Shown here: positions 55,031 through 63,516 of the stretch, piece by piece | Numbering within the stretch: position 1 is the first letter of the stretch | How the letters are laid out: every line of letters begins with the position of its first letter | NCBI GenBank assembly: GCA_947481575.1 | Contig: CANKGV010000001.1 | Span: 186,001 to 250,000 of the forward strand | Source of the DNA: Alphaproteobacteria bacterium | GTDB taxonomy: Bacteria; Pseudomonadota; Alphaproteobacteria; UBA2966; CAIVPW01 | Direction: 5' to 3' | Length of the DNA: 64,000 nucleotides | Notes under the pieces: model-generated | The model's database searches: none | What the model was told of the DNA's origin: nothing | The model's input: the letters and a program-made list of their open reading frames with translations, nothing else | Position numbers and translations under genes: made by a program

Positions 55031-55482
55031 TGCTGCGGCTATCACGCAAATTGCTGTACGCGTTGGAGGCGGTGGTGGATATCGCCTACAACGCCGGCAC
55101 CGACCCAGCGCAATCGCGCGACATCACCAAGCGCCAGGGGATTCCGCCGCGCTATCTGGAACAGGTAATGCAAAAGCTGGTGCGCGCGGGAATCTTGCGC
55201 GGTGTGCGCGGGCCGCGCGGGGGCTATCGTTTGGCGCGCGAGCGGCGGCGCATCACTGTGGGCGAGGTGGCCCGCGTCGTGTACGAATCGGACAGCGGCG
55301 ACGCGATGACGGACGCCAATGCCTCCGAATTGGCACGCCGCGTGGTCCGGCCCCTATGGGGGGAAGTCCAGGACACGGTGATGCGCGAGCTGGATGCGAT
55401 CACCATCGAGGACTTGTGCCTGCGCGCTCACGCCAAGGGTGTGGAAAGCCCCACAGGCGAGCGCGTGCATTTCGATATCTGA
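55030..55482 (+). CDS. Rrf2-family transcriptional regulator (CymR-like)
   Basis: The 150-aa protein has the Rrf2 winged-helix domain (YALEAVVDIAYN, RYLEQVMQKLVRAGILRGVRG, GPRGGYRLAR). It has a single Cys, not the three-Cys cluster that holds the Fe-S centre in IscR, RirA or NsrR, so it should not bind a cluster. Lying 61 nt before cysK, it is probably a CymR-type regulator of cysteine synthesis. Confidence 0.9.
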   Translation: MLRLSRKLLYALEAVVDIAYNAGTDPAQSRDITKRQGIPPRYLEQVMQKLVRAGILRGVRGPRGGYRLARERRRITVGEVARVVYESDSGDAMTDANASELARRVVRPLWGEVQDTVMRELDAITIEDLCLRAHAKGVESPTGERVHFDI

Positions 55483-55543
55483 TATTTCGACATTTTAACC
55501 GTTTTGACCCATTTCACCCTGCGACTGGATTTTTAGGCGGACC

Positions 55544-56542
55544 ATGGCGACACGCACCCCACCTCCCCACCCGAGCGCGGCGCAGCCCAATGCAGGCACG
55601 CCCGGTCGCGGCCGCGTTTACGACAGCATCCTGGACACGATCGGCAACACGCCGCTGGTGCGGCTGCCGCGTCTGACGCAGCATTTCCGCTGCCATGCCG
55701 AGGTGTTGGCGAAGCTGGAGTTCTTCAACCCGCTCGGCTCGGTCAAAGACCGCATCGGGCTGGCGATGATTGCGGCCGCGGAACAGGCGGGCAAGATCGG
55801 GCCGCATACGACGATCGTCGAGCCGACATCCGGTAACACCGGCATCGCGCTGGCGTTTGTGGCGGCGGCGAAGGGCTACCGGCTGATCCTAACCATGCCG
55901 GAGAGCATGTCGGCCGAGCGGCGCAAGATGCTGGAGCTGCTGGGCGCACGGCTGGAGCTGACCCCGGCCGACCAAGGCATGCGCGGGGCGATCGCGCGCG
56001 CCGAAGCGCTGGTCGCCGAGATCGGCGATGCGGTGATGTTGCAGCAGTTCGAGAACCCGGCAAACCCGGCGATTCACCGCCGCACCACGGCCGAGGAAAT
56101 CTGGAACGACACCGAGGGGCGGGTGGACGTGGTGGTGTGCGGCGTGGGCACCGGCGGCACGCTGACCGGCGTGGGCGAGGTGCTGAAGGCGCGCAAGCCG
56201 AGCGTGCGCATGATCGCGGTAGAGCCGGAAGACAGCCCGGTGCTTTCGGGCGGCAAGCCGGGACCACACAAGATTCAGGGCATCGGCGCGGGATTTGTGC
56301 CGGCGATCCTGAAGACCGAGCTGATCGACGAAGTGATCACGGTGGGCAACCAGACCGCGTTCGAGACGGCGCGGCTCGCCGCCAAGATCGAGGGGCTGCC
56401 GGGCGGGATTTCTTCGGGCGCCGCGCTGGCGGCAGCATTCGAGGTGGGCAACCGCAGCGACATGGTGGGCAAGACCATCGTGACGGTCGTGCCGTCGTTT
56501 GCCGAGCGGTACCTTTCCACCGCATTGTTCAGCGGCACCTGA
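55544..56542 (+). CDS. cysK: Cysteine synthase (O-acetylserine sulfhydrylase)
   Basis: CysK joins sulfide to O-acetylserine to make cysteine using PLP. The 332-aa protein has the PLP Lys in [11 protein letters not shown], the substrate loop [11 protein letters not shown], the phosphate loop [12 protein letters not shown] and the C-terminal PLP Ser region (GGISSGAAL). A 22-residue Pro-rich N-terminal extension precedes the catalytic fold. Its stop overlaps the next start by one base (TGATG), coupling it to the E1-like protein. Confidence 0.95.
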   Translation: MATRTPPPHPSAAQPNAGTPGRGRVYDSILDTIGNTPLVRLPRLTQHFRCHAEVLAKLEFFNPLGSVKDRIGLAMIAAAEQAGKIGPHTTIVEPTSGNTGIALAFVAAAKGYRLILTMPESMSAERRKMLELLGARLELTPADQGMRGAIARAEALVAEIGDAVMLQQFENPANPAIHRRTTAEEIWNDTEGRVDVVVCGVGTGGTLTGVGEVLKARKPSVRMIAVEPEDSPVLSGGKPGPHKIQGIGAGFVPAILKTELIDEVITVGNQTAFETARLAAKIEGLPGGISSGAALAAAFEVGNRSDMVGKTIVTVVPSFAERYLSTALFSGT

Positions 56543-57384
56543 TGGACCTGCGCGACGACCAGATCGAGCGTTACGCCCGCCACATCATCCTGAAGGAAGT
56601 GGGCGGGTCGGGGCAGGCCAAGCTGCTCAACGCCCGTGTGCTGGTGATCGGCGCAGGGGGGCTTGGCTCGCCGCTGATTCTGTATCTGGCGGCAGCGGGG
56701 GTCGGCACGATCGGCGTGGTCGATTTCGACGACGTGAGCTTGTCGAACCTGCAGCGCCAGATTCTGCACACCACCGACCGCGTCGGCATGCCCAAGACCG
56801 AGAGCGCGGCGGCGGCCGTGGCGGCGATCAACCCGGACGTGCAGGTGGTGGTCCACCAGGGCAAGATTTCGGCCGACAATGCCCTGGCACTTGTGTCGGA
56901 CTACGACATCGTCGCCGACGGCTCGGACAACTTCGCCACGCGCTTCATCGTCAACGACGCGTGCATGTTTGCCGGCAAGACACTTGTGTCCGGCGCCCTG
57001 TCGCAGTTCGACGGGCAGGTGGCGACGTTCAAGCCGTACCTCGCTGGCGACCACCCGTGTTACCGCTGCATCTACCGCGAGCCGCCGCCGCCGGGCTTGG
57101 CGCCGAGTTGTGCCGAGGCCGGCATCCTGGGTGCGCTGGCGGGGGTGGTGGGATCGCTGCAGGCGGTGGAAGTGCTGAAGGAAATCGTCGGCATCGGCGA
57201 CAGCCTATCGGGCGGGCTGATGATCTACGACGCGCTGTACGGCAACTGGCGCAAGGTGAAGGTCCACCGCGACCCGCACTGCGCCCTGTGCGGCACCAAC
57301 CGCACCATCACCACGGTGGAAGTTCCCCCCGGCCAGCCGGAGCCCGGCGCACCGGCGTGCGCGGTGCCGGCGCCTAGGTCGTAA
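56542..57384 (+). CDS. moeB: MoeB/ThiF-family adenylyltransferase (E1-like)
   Basis: This 280-aa E1-like enzyme adenylates the C-terminus of a small sulfur carrier such as MoaD, ThiS or CysO. It has the ATP-binding GAGGLGSPLILYLAAAG, the catalytic region SDNFATRF, the active-site Cys near CAEAGILG and two zinc Cys pairs (CYRC and CALC). It lacks a C-terminal rhodanese. Coupling to cysK suggests sulfur carrier-dependent cysteine, thiamine or molybdopterin work; the symbol is the commonest label, not proof of substrate. Confidence 0.87.
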   Translation: MDLRDDQIERYARHIILKEVGGSGQAKLLNARVLVIGAGGLGSPLILYLAAAGVGTIGVVDFDDVSLSNLQRQILHTTDRVGMPKTESAAAAVAAINPDVQVVVHQGKISADNALALVSDYDIVADGSDNFATRFIVNDACMFAGKTLVSGALSQFDGQVATFKPYLAGDHPCYRCIYREPPPPGLAPSCAEAGILGALAGVVGSLQAVEVLKEIVGIGDSLSGGLMIYDALYGNWRKVKVHRDPHCALCGTNRTITTVEVPPGQPEPGAPACAVPAPRS

Positions 57385-58378
57385 CGCCCTCGATCACGCG
57401 GTCCGGCGGCGGGTTGCCGTCGACGAAGCTGCGGATGTTGATAATCACCTTTTCGCCCATGGCGATGCGGCCGGCGAAGGTGGCCGAGCCCATGTGCGGG
57501 GTGAGCACGACGTTTTCCAGCTTGAGCAGGCGCGGGTTCACGTGGGGCGCGTTTTCGAACACGTCCAAACCGGCGGCGGCGATCTTGCGGGACTCCAGCA
57601 TGTCGCACAGCGCGGCTTCATCGATGATCGCGCCGCGGGCGGTGTTCACCACCACGGCGTGGGGCTGCAGCTTCGCCAGCCGGCGCGCCGACAGCAAGTT
57701 GCGGGTTTCATCGGTGAGCGGGCAGTTCACCGATACGATGTCCATGTGGGCGAGCATCTGGTCGAGGTCCTGCCAGTAGGTGGCTTCCAACTCGTGCTCG
57801 GTGACTTCGGCGACCGGGTGACGGTTGTGATAGTGGATCGACAGGCCAAAGCCGCGGGCACGGCGCGCCACCGCCTGGCCGATGCGGCCCATGCCGATAA
57901 TGCCCAAACGCTGACCGGCGATGCGGTGGCCGAGCATGAACGTGGGCGCCCAGCCCTGCCACTTGCCGGCGCGCAGGAGCCGCTCGCCCTCGGCGATGCG
58001 GCGCGGGGCGGCGAGGATCAGCGCCATGGTGAGGTCGGCGGTGTCTTCGGTCAGCACGCCGGGGGTGTTGGTGACGGTGATGCCGCGTTCTTCGGCCGCC
58101 TTGAGATCGATGTGATTCACGCCGACGCCGAAGTTGGCGATCAGCTTGAGTTGCGGACCGGCGGCGCGGATCACGGCGGCATCGATACGGTCGGTGACGG
58201 TGGGCACCAGGACGTCGGCGGTGGCGACGGCGGCCAACAGCTCAGCGTTGGAATACGGGTGATCGTCGATATTCAGACGCGCGGTGAATAGCTCCATCAT
58301 GCGCACTTCCACCGCTTCCGGCAGCTTGCGCGTGACGACGACGACGGGCTTTCTTGCTCCAGGCACCGTGAGCACCAC
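57374..58378 (-). CDS. 2-hydroxyacid dehydrogenase (glyoxylate/hydroxypyruvate reductase type)
   Basis: The enzyme (about 334 aa) belongs to the D-isomer-specific 2-hydroxyacid dehydrogenases. The NAD(P) loop is GIIGMGRIGQAVARRA, and the catalytic Arg, Glu and His are in VNTARGAIIDE, GLDVFENAP and LTPHMGSAT. It likely reduces glyoxylate or hydroxypyruvate. I choose GTG 58378, preceded by AGGG; GTG 58375 and 58366 are also in frame. Its stop overlaps the convergent E1-like gene by 11 nt. Confidence 0.9.
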   Translation of the reverse strand: MVLTVPGARKPVVVVTRKLPEAVEVRMMELFTARLNIDDHPYSNAELLAAVATADVLVPTVTDRIDAAVIRAAGPQLKLIANFGVGVNHIDLKAAEERGITVTNTPGVLTEDTADLTMALILAAPRRIAEGERLLRAGKWQGWAPTFMLGHRIAGQRLGIIGMGRIGQAVARRARGFGLSIHYHNRHPVAEVTEHELEATYWQDLDQMLAHMDIVSVNCPLTDETRNLLSARRLAKLQPHAVVVNTARGAIIDEAALCDMLESRKIAAAGLDVFENAPHVNPRLLKLENVVLTPHMGSATFAGRIAMGEKVIINIRSFVDGNPPPDRVIEGVTT

Positions 58379-58479
58379 CTGACCCTGCCAACCTAGCGAC
58401 TCTGGTAACACGCGCGCCGCTTCCGGGAAACCGTGGCCCGGCCTTGACGATCCGCGCCCCACCGGATACCGCACCTAGC

Positions 58480-58974
58480 ATGTTCGGCAAGCCCACTCTG
58501 GCGGCGCTTCTGCTGGCCCTGTGCTTGGCGGCAGGGGCCGCCCCGCCCGCGTTCGCCGATACCGGCCTGCCCTTGCCCCGGTTCGTGAGCTTGCGGTCCG
58601 GCGAGGTGAACGTGCGCGCCGGGCCGGGCACGCGCTACCCGATCGCCTGGATGTTTGTGCGGTCCGGGTTGCCGCTGCAAGTGATCGCCGAGTTCGACGT
58701 GTGGCGCAAGATTCGCGATATCGACGGCGCCGAGGGGTGGGTGCACCAATCGCTGCTGTCGGGCGAGCGCACCGCCGTGATCACCGGTGCGGTACGCACC
58801 CTGCTCAACACGCCCGAACCCTCGGGCGTGCCGGTGGTGAGTGCCGAGCCAGGGGTGATCGCCAAGGTGCTGGAGTGCAAGGGCACGTGGTGCCGCCTGC
58901 AATTGGGCAAGTTGAAGGGCTGGCTGCCGCGCGACGAGTTCTGGGGGACGTTCCCGGACGAGACGGTGAAGTAA
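58480..58974 (+). CDS. Exported SH3-domain protein
   Basis: The 164-aa protein has a signal peptide (AALLLALCLAAGAAPPAFA) and two bacterial SH3-like units: VNVRAGPGTRYP followed by GWVHQSLLSG, and VIAKVLECKGTWCRLQ followed by GWLPRDEFWG. Bacterial SH3 domains often bind peptidoglycan, so it is likely an envelope protein. The gene diverges from the hydroxyacid dehydrogenase. Confidence 0.88.
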   Translation: MFGKPTLAALLLALCLAAGAAPPAFADTGLPLPRFVSLRSGEVNVRAGPGTRYPIAWMFVRSGLPLQVIAEFDVWRKIRDIDGAEGWVHQSLLSGERTAVITGAVRTLLNTPEPSGVPVVSAEPGVIAKVLECKGTWCRLQLGKLKGWLPRDEFWGTFPDETVK

Positions 58975-59559
58975 CTAGGCGAAGTCCTTCGCCAGTTCCT
59001 GACGCACCGCATCCGAGAGCCCCGCCGCATGGCGGTAGTGCTGGTGGCGGAATTCGAGCATGACGTCGCCCTGACCGGATCGGAACGCCATCACCTGGGC
59101 ATCGCTGAACGGGAAGTGGACGAAGTGCACGGACGACGTGCGGCCTTCGGCGGTGCTGCGCTCGGTGTCTTGTTCGGGCACGGCGCGGATCGCATCAGTA
59201 CCGATGCGCAGGTAGATCTGGTCTTCGACGCCGCCCATGCGGCCCAATTCGCGGGCGCGGCGCACCGGCTCATCGATCTCGAACATGAGGGTCGCGGCGA
59301 GATCGCGGCCTTTGGGCACCATCGGGTTGTAAGCGGCCAGTTCATCCACCAACTGGGCGTCGCCGCCCTTTTCGGTGCGCAGCATCTCGTGAATCTGCAG
59401 CCACATCGAGTCGTAGTTCTCGAACGTGAAGGTGGCGAACGGGCCGACCTCGATCTGGCGGTTGCGCTTGGCCTCGCGCACGGCGGCGCGCCTATCGGAG
59501 CGCACCGTCTCGTAGACGGGTAGCGGCAGGATATCGGCGCGGGTGATTTCGGTTCTCAC
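58975..59559 (-). CDS. DUF3501 family protein
   Basis: The 194-aa protein matches DUF3501, a family of unknown biochemistry found beside rubrerythrin and a GlpC-like Fe-S protein. Features include ITRADILPLPVYETVR, FTFENYDSMWLQIHEMLR and FPFSDAQ; no cofactor motif or membrane segment is evident. GTG 59559 overlaps the Fe-S gene stop as GTGA. Conserved neighbours imply a role in the same peroxide-defence system. Confidence 0.88.
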   Translation of the reverse strand: MRTEITRADILPLPVYETVRSDRRAAVREAKRNRQIEVGPFATFTFENYDSMWLQIHEMLRTEKGGDAQLVDELAAYNPMVPKGRDLAATLMFEIDEPVRRARELGRMGGVEDQIYLRIGTDAIRAVPEQDTERSTAEGRTSSVHFVHFPFSDAQVMAFRSGQGDVMLEFRHQHYRHAAGLSDAVRQELAKDFA

Positions 59560-60881
59560 GGCGAGACCCCATAGGAGCGCGCGAACAGCTCGATCGGGTG
59601 CTGCGCGGGCGACGGCTTGGCCCCCAACTCTTCCATGCCTTGGACAATGTGATCGGCGGCCAGCGGGCATTCCGACGACACGTGGCGCGCGCCCGAATCG
59701 ATGGCGGCCTGGGCGACCGGACGGCCGAGCTTGAGCGCCACCGGGAAGTTTTCCTTGGTGACACCCCAGGCGCCGCCGTGTTCGGAACAGCGTTCGACCA
59801 CCGTGACTTCGGCGCCCGGAATAAGGCGCAGCAGTTCGGCCGCCTTGGGGCCCATATTCTGGGCGCGGCTATGGCACGACAGATGCAGCGCAACGGGGGC
59901 ATCCAACGGCTGCAGCTCGCCGGGCAGGCCGTCCTTCTTGGCCACCTCGACCACGTATTCGGCTATGTCGCGGGTGGCAGTGCTGAGCTTGCGCACGTTG
60001 GGATCGTTCGGCGCGATCAGCGGCCATTCGAATTTCAGCATCAGTGCGCAGCTGGGGGTGAGCGCCAGCACGTCGTAGCCGCGGTCGACCCACGGGGCGA
60101 GCGCGGCCGAGATCGTTTTGGCCGATTCGGCAACGGCGGCGAGGTCGCCGGTTTCCAAGAGCGGCATGCCGCAACAGCCGGGGTGCACGACTTCCACCGC
60201 AACGCCGGCCTTGGCCAGCACGGCGCGGGTGGCGATGCCGATCGACGGCTTGTTGTAGTTGCCGAAGCACGTGGCGTAGATCACCGCCTTGCGGCGCGGC
60301 GCGGCGGGCGCGACCGGCGCCAGTGCGCGCGCTTGGGCCACCAGAGTGCGGGCGGCGTAGAGCGGCAGACCCGCCTTGCGGTGAATGCCGGCGAAGGTTT
60401 CCAACAGGCTACGGGCGAGCGTGTTGGTGGTGCGGGTCGCCCAGTTGGCGAGGGTGCTGAGCCGCACGCCCCAGGTGCCGTTGCGTTCGGTCTTGCGCAG
60501 TTGACGATCGACGAACCCCACTTTGCCTTGCGCCAATTCCGCGGTGCGGTAGCGCAGCATCAGGTGCGGAAAGTCGAGATTGAATTCATGCGGCGGCACG
60601 TAGGGGCACTTGGTCATAAAGCACATGTCGCACAGCGTGCATGCGTCCACGACCGGTTTGAAATCGGCGGAGGAGACCGAGTCGAGCTCGCCGGTCCGGG
60701 AGTTGTCGATGGCATCGAACAATCGCGGGAAGCTGTCGCACAGATTGAAGCAGCGGCGGCACAGGTGGCAGATGTCGGCGACGCGGCGCATTTCCGCGTC
60801 GAGCGCTGCGACATCGGTGAACGCCGGTTCGCGCCAGGCGATGACTTCGCGCGTTGGCGCGCCGGTACCTGCTTCGTGCAT
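59556..60881 (-). CDS. GlpC-like Fe-S oxidoreductase of the rubrerythrin cluster
   Basis: The 441-aa protein has two N-terminal 4Fe-4S motifs (CHLCRRCFNLC, and CTLCDMCFMTKCP) and two cysteine-rich CCG-type domains. The first CCG is intact (HPGCCGMPLL); the second reads ERCSEHGGAWG. This resembles GlpC and heterodisulfide reductase subunits and probably passes electrons to rubrerythrin. Start ATG 60881 follows 75 nt after rubrerythrin, and it overlaps DUF3501 by 4 nt. Confidence 0.9.
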   Translation of the reverse strand: MHEAGTGAPTREVIAWREPAFTDVAALDAEMRRVADICHLCRRCFNLCDSFPRLFDAIDNSRTGELDSVSSADFKPVVDACTLCDMCFMTKCPYVPPHEFNLDFPHLMLRYRTAELAQGKVGFVDRQLRKTERNGTWGVRLSTLANWATRTTNTLARSLLETFAGIHRKAGLPLYAARTLVAQARALAPVAPAAPRRKAVIYATCFGNYNKPSIGIATRAVLAKAGVAVEVVHPGCCGMPLLETGDLAAVAESAKTISAALAPWVDRGYDVLALTPSCALMLKFEWPLIAPNDPNVRKLSTATRDIAEYVVEVAKKDGLPGELQPLDAPVALHLSCHSRAQNMGPKAAELLRLIPGAEVTVVERCSEHGGAWGVTKENFPVALKLGRPVAQAAIDSGARHVSSECPLAADHIVQGMEELGAKPSPAQHPIELFARSYGVSP

Positions 60882-60956
60882 CGCTGCTGGTGCTCCGGTG
60901 GGTAAGTGGTGCGGGCCCGCGGGCAAACGCCCACGGGCCCTTATGCGATGGTGTGA

Positions 60957-61376
60957 CTAGGCCAGACTGTCGAGCGCCTTTTGGAAGCGGCCGGCGTGGG
61001 ACTTTTCCGCCTTCGCCAGCATTTCGAACCAGTCGGCGACTTCGGTGAAGCCTTCGGCGCGGGCAGTGCGCGCCATGCCCGGGTACATTTCGGTGTACTC
61101 GTAGGTTTCGCCGGCGATCGACGCCAACAGGTTCATCTTGGTGTCACCGATCGGCTTGCCGGTAGCCGGGTCGCCAACCGCTTCAAGGAATTCGAGGTGG
61201 CCGTGAGCGTGGCCGGTTTCGCCTTCCGCGGTGGAGCGGAACACGGTCGACACGTCGTTGTAGCCCTGCACATCCGCCTTTTGTGCGAAGTACAGGTAAC
61301 GGCGGTTCGCTTCGCTTTCGCCCGCGAACGCGGCCTTCAGATTGTCGGCGGTCTTGGTGCCTTTGAGATCTTTCAT
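60957..61376 (-). CDS. Rubrerythrin-like diiron protein without a rubredoxin domain
   Basis: The 139-aa ferritin-like protein has the helix ligands [39 protein letters not shown] and EKSHAGRF, giving the E and ExxH pattern of the diiron site. It lacks the C-terminal rubredoxin domain, so electrons must come from another protein, likely the adjacent Fe-S gene. It should reduce peroxide. GAGGAACC lies before ATG 61376. A strong promoter and an Irr box are upstream. Confidence 0.93.
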   Translation of the reverse strand: MKDLKGTKTADNLKAAFAGESEANRRYLYFAQKADVQGYNDVSTVFRSTAEGETGHAHGHLEFLEAVGDPATGKPIGDTKMNLLASIAGETYEYTEMYPGMARTARAEGFTEVADWFEMLAKAEKSHAGRFQKALDSLA

Positions 61377-61429
61377 GGTTCCTCGCCTCAGTGTGCCAAC
61401 CCGGTCCGCGAAGTGTGCGGCCTGCGGGA

Positions 61430-61458
61430 AAGATAGGACCCGCATCGGGCCCCGTCAA
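61430..61458 (-). promoter_or_regulatory. Strong promoter of the rubrerythrin operon
   Basis: On the minus strand TTGACG (61453-61458) and TATCTT (61430-61435) are exactly 17 nt apart. The -10 lies about 54 nt before the rubrerythrin ATG. The Irr box at 61462-61478 starts 4 nt upstream of the -35. Confidence 0.7.
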
Positions 61459-61461
61459 TAG

Positions 61462-61478
61462 TTTAGAACTACTCTAAA
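61462..61478. promoter_or_regulatory. Irr box (ICE-type) upstream of rubrerythrin
   Basis: TTTAGAACTACTCTAAA matches the iron control element consensus TTTAGAA-N3-TTCTAAA in all but one position. It lies just upstream of the rubrerythrin -35 and next to the irr gene. Confidence 0.8.
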
Positions 61479-61527
61479 TAGGAACGCGTACGGCGCGACG
61501 GACTCAACCTTGGGGCCGGGCGCCCAC

Positions 61528-61962
61528 TCAACCTTTGCGGTGGCGCAAGCGGACCACGACATCGACGCGCGCGACTTCAGTGCCGCGCGGTGCGGCGGGC
61601 AGTCCGGTGACGCGCACGTTGGCGGCGTCTACATCCCGCAATTCGCCGGTATCTTCGAAGTACAGGTGGTGGTGTTCGCCCAGGTTGGTGTCGAAATACG
61701 ACGGGCCGGAATCGACCACAACTTCACGAAGGAAGCCCGCGCCGGTGAACTGGTGCAAGGTGTTGTAGATCGTGGCGAGCGAGACCTTGATGCCGGCGCG
61801 CGCGGCCTCGATATGCAGCGCTTCCGCCGTAACGTGGCGCGGGCGCGGGTGGGCGCCGGGCCCAAGCAGCAGGCGGGCCAACGCCACGCGCTGGCGCGTC
61901 GGGCGCAGCCCGGCCGTGCGCAGGCGATCCAATTCGGTCGAAGTGCCGGTGAGCAACGCCAT
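61528..61962 (-). CDS. irr: Iron response regulator Irr (Fur family)
   Basis: Irr is the alphaproteobacterial regulator of iron and haem genes, stable when iron is scarce. The 144-aa protein has the Fur-type helix-turn-helix (LRPTRQRVALARLLL, ATIYNTLHQF) and the His-rich motif GEHHHLYFEDTGEL, the HHH element distinguishing Irr from Fur and Mur. No N-terminal haem regulatory motif of the Bradyrhizobium type is seen. It is just upstream of the rubrerythrin operon, and its own promoter holds an ICE-like site. Confidence 0.93.
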   Translation of the reverse strand: MALLTGTSTELDRLRTAGLRPTRQRVALARLLLGPGAHPRPRHVTAEALHIEAARAGIKVSLATIYNTLHQFTGAGFLREVVVDSGPSYFDTNLGEHHHLYFEDTGELRDVDAANVRVTGLPAAPRGTEVARVDVVVRLRHRKG

Positions 61963-61970
61963 GGCGCTAT

Positions 61971-61987
61971 TCTGGAATACTTCTAAT
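61971..61987. promoter_or_regulatory. ICE-like site overlapping the irr promoter
   Basis: Read on minus, ATTAGAAGTATTCCAGA matches TTTAGAA-N3-TTCTAAA at 11 of 14 defined positions. It overlaps a possible -10 TATTCC (61974-61979), 18 nt from TTGTTC (61998-62003), so Irr bound there would block its own transcription. Confidence 0.55.
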
Positions 61988-62034
61988 CCGAGCGCGAGAA
62001 CAATTGGTGCGCCCGGAGCGCTAGTCAGGAGCCG

Positions 62035-63432
62035 CTAGTCGCCGGTCATCATCCGGTCGACCAGTTCTTTCACCGTGGGAATGAACCGGTTGGAATAGAA
62101 CGGGTCGGACGCGAAGCGGTACGCGCCGTGGCCGGCGAACATCAAGTTGTTGTCGATGCTGCCGCCGTGCGAGATGTCTTGCAGCGTCTTTTGGATGCAG
62201 AAGCTGCGCGGATCCGCCTTTTTGCCGCTGGTGCCTTCGGGGCCTTGGTTCCAGTTGGAGAATCGGCATTCGCTGAGGCAGCCCATGCATTCGATCTGGT
62301 CGAGGCGGATCTGTCGGCCCCGTTCCGGGGTCACGAAGATCAACGTGGACGACGGCGTGCGCAGGACCTCGGTAAAGCCCTGCGCCATCCAGCCTTCGGC
62401 GTGAATCTTGTCACCGGGGGTGAGAAACACCGAGCGGCCACGCGGGCCGACACTGAACTCCGCCAAGTGCTCGCCCACGGGATCCGAAGAATAGGCGACT
62501 TGGCGTTCGTTGCGGCCTTTGAGCTCGCGCAGGAAGTCGTTTTCCACCGCCGACGACCAGAACCCGGTCGGGCTGAAGCGGTTGAGGTAGATGTCGCCTT
62601 CCTTGAGCGTGAGGAGCTTTTCCTTCCACGCATCGGAGATTTCGCTTTCGCGGGTCAGCAGCGGCCGGGTGCCGAGCTGGAACACGATCGGGCCCAGTTC
62701 CGGGTTGTCGATCCATTCCTGCCAATCGCGCAGGTACCAGACGCCGCCGGCCATGACGATCGGCGTGTCCTTCAGCCCCACTTCGACCATCTGGGCGCGT
62801 AACTCGCGCACGCGCGGCAACGGGTCTTCCGGCTTGGTGGGGTCTTCGGAATTGGACAGGCCGTTGTGGCCACCGGCCAGCCACGGATCTTCGTAGACCA
62901 CCGCGCCGAGGAATTCCGAGAACTTGTGGTAGGCGCGCTTCCACAACGCGCGGAACGCACGCGCCGACGAGATGATCGGGTAGTAGTAGACGCCGTAGCG
63001 GCTGGTGATTTCCGACAGCTTGTAGGGCATGCCGGCGCCGCACGTGACGCCGTGCACCATGCCCTTGGCGCCTTCCAGGATGCCGGTGAGCACCCGTTCG
63101 GCACCACCCATCTCCCACAAGATGTTCATGTGCAGACGGCCTTGGCCGCCGCGCAAATCGTGGGCCATTTGGGCTTGGGCGATGCCGCCCTTGATGCCGA
63201 ACGCAACCAGCTCGTCGTGGCGCTCGCGGCGGGTCTTGCCCTTGTAGACCTGCGGCACGATCTGGCCGTCCGCGCCGTAGAAGTCGGCGTTGACGCCAGA
63301 GAACGTGCCTACGCCACCGGCGGCGGCCCATGCTCCCGACGAGCGGCCCGTGCTGACGGCGACGCCCTTACCGCCTTCGATCAGCGGCAGGACTTCGGCG
63401 CCAGACAAGCGAACGGCGTTCAGTGTCTTCAC
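62035..63432 (-). CDS. Nitronate-monooxygenase-family flavoprotein
   Basis: The 465-aa protein is in the 2-nitropropane dioxygenase/nitronate monooxygenase family, a TIM-barrel FMN enzyme, with VVSTGRSSGAWAAAGG-like GRSSGAWAAAGGVGTFSG near the start, THGVTCGAGMPYKLSE-like GVTCGAGMPY and VMAGGVWYLRDWQEW. It is longer than classical members and carries a C-terminal Cys cluster, IECMGCLSECRFSNW, that could bind a metal. No substrate can be assigned. Confidence 0.82.
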   Translation of the reverse strand: MKTLNAVRLSGAEVLPLIEGGKGVAVSTGRSSGAWAAAGGVGTFSGVNADFYGADGQIVPQVYKGKTRRERHDELVAFGIKGGIAQAQMAHDLRGGQGRLHMNILWEMGGAERVLTGILEGAKGMVHGVTCGAGMPYKLSEITSRYGVYYYPIISSARAFRALWKRAYHKFSEFLGAVVYEDPWLAGGHNGLSNSEDPTKPEDPLPRVRELRAQMVEVGLKDTPIVMAGGVWYLRDWQEWIDNPELGPIVFQLGTRPLLTRESEISDAWKEKLLTLKEGDIYLNRFSPTGFWSSAVENDFLRELKGRNERQVAYSSDPVGEHLAEFSVGPRGRSVFLTPGDKIHAEGWMAQGFTEVLRTPSSTLIFVTPERGRQIRLDQIECMGCLSECRFSNWNQGPEGTSGKKADPRSFCIQKTLQDISHGGSIDNNLMFAGHGAYRFASDPFYSNRFIPTVKELVDRMMTGD

Positions 63433-63516
63433 TACGGAGTCCCCCCTTGGGTCCGAGGGGGGAGCATAGACCGATCCGCGCCCCGCATCGGGACCCCGGG
63501 GGTTCCGCGCCCGCCG

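Noticed and set aside
55483-55543. CymR-type operator before cysK
   Set aside because: The spacer is AT-rich with loosely repeated TTTCGA elements, but no clear palindrome.
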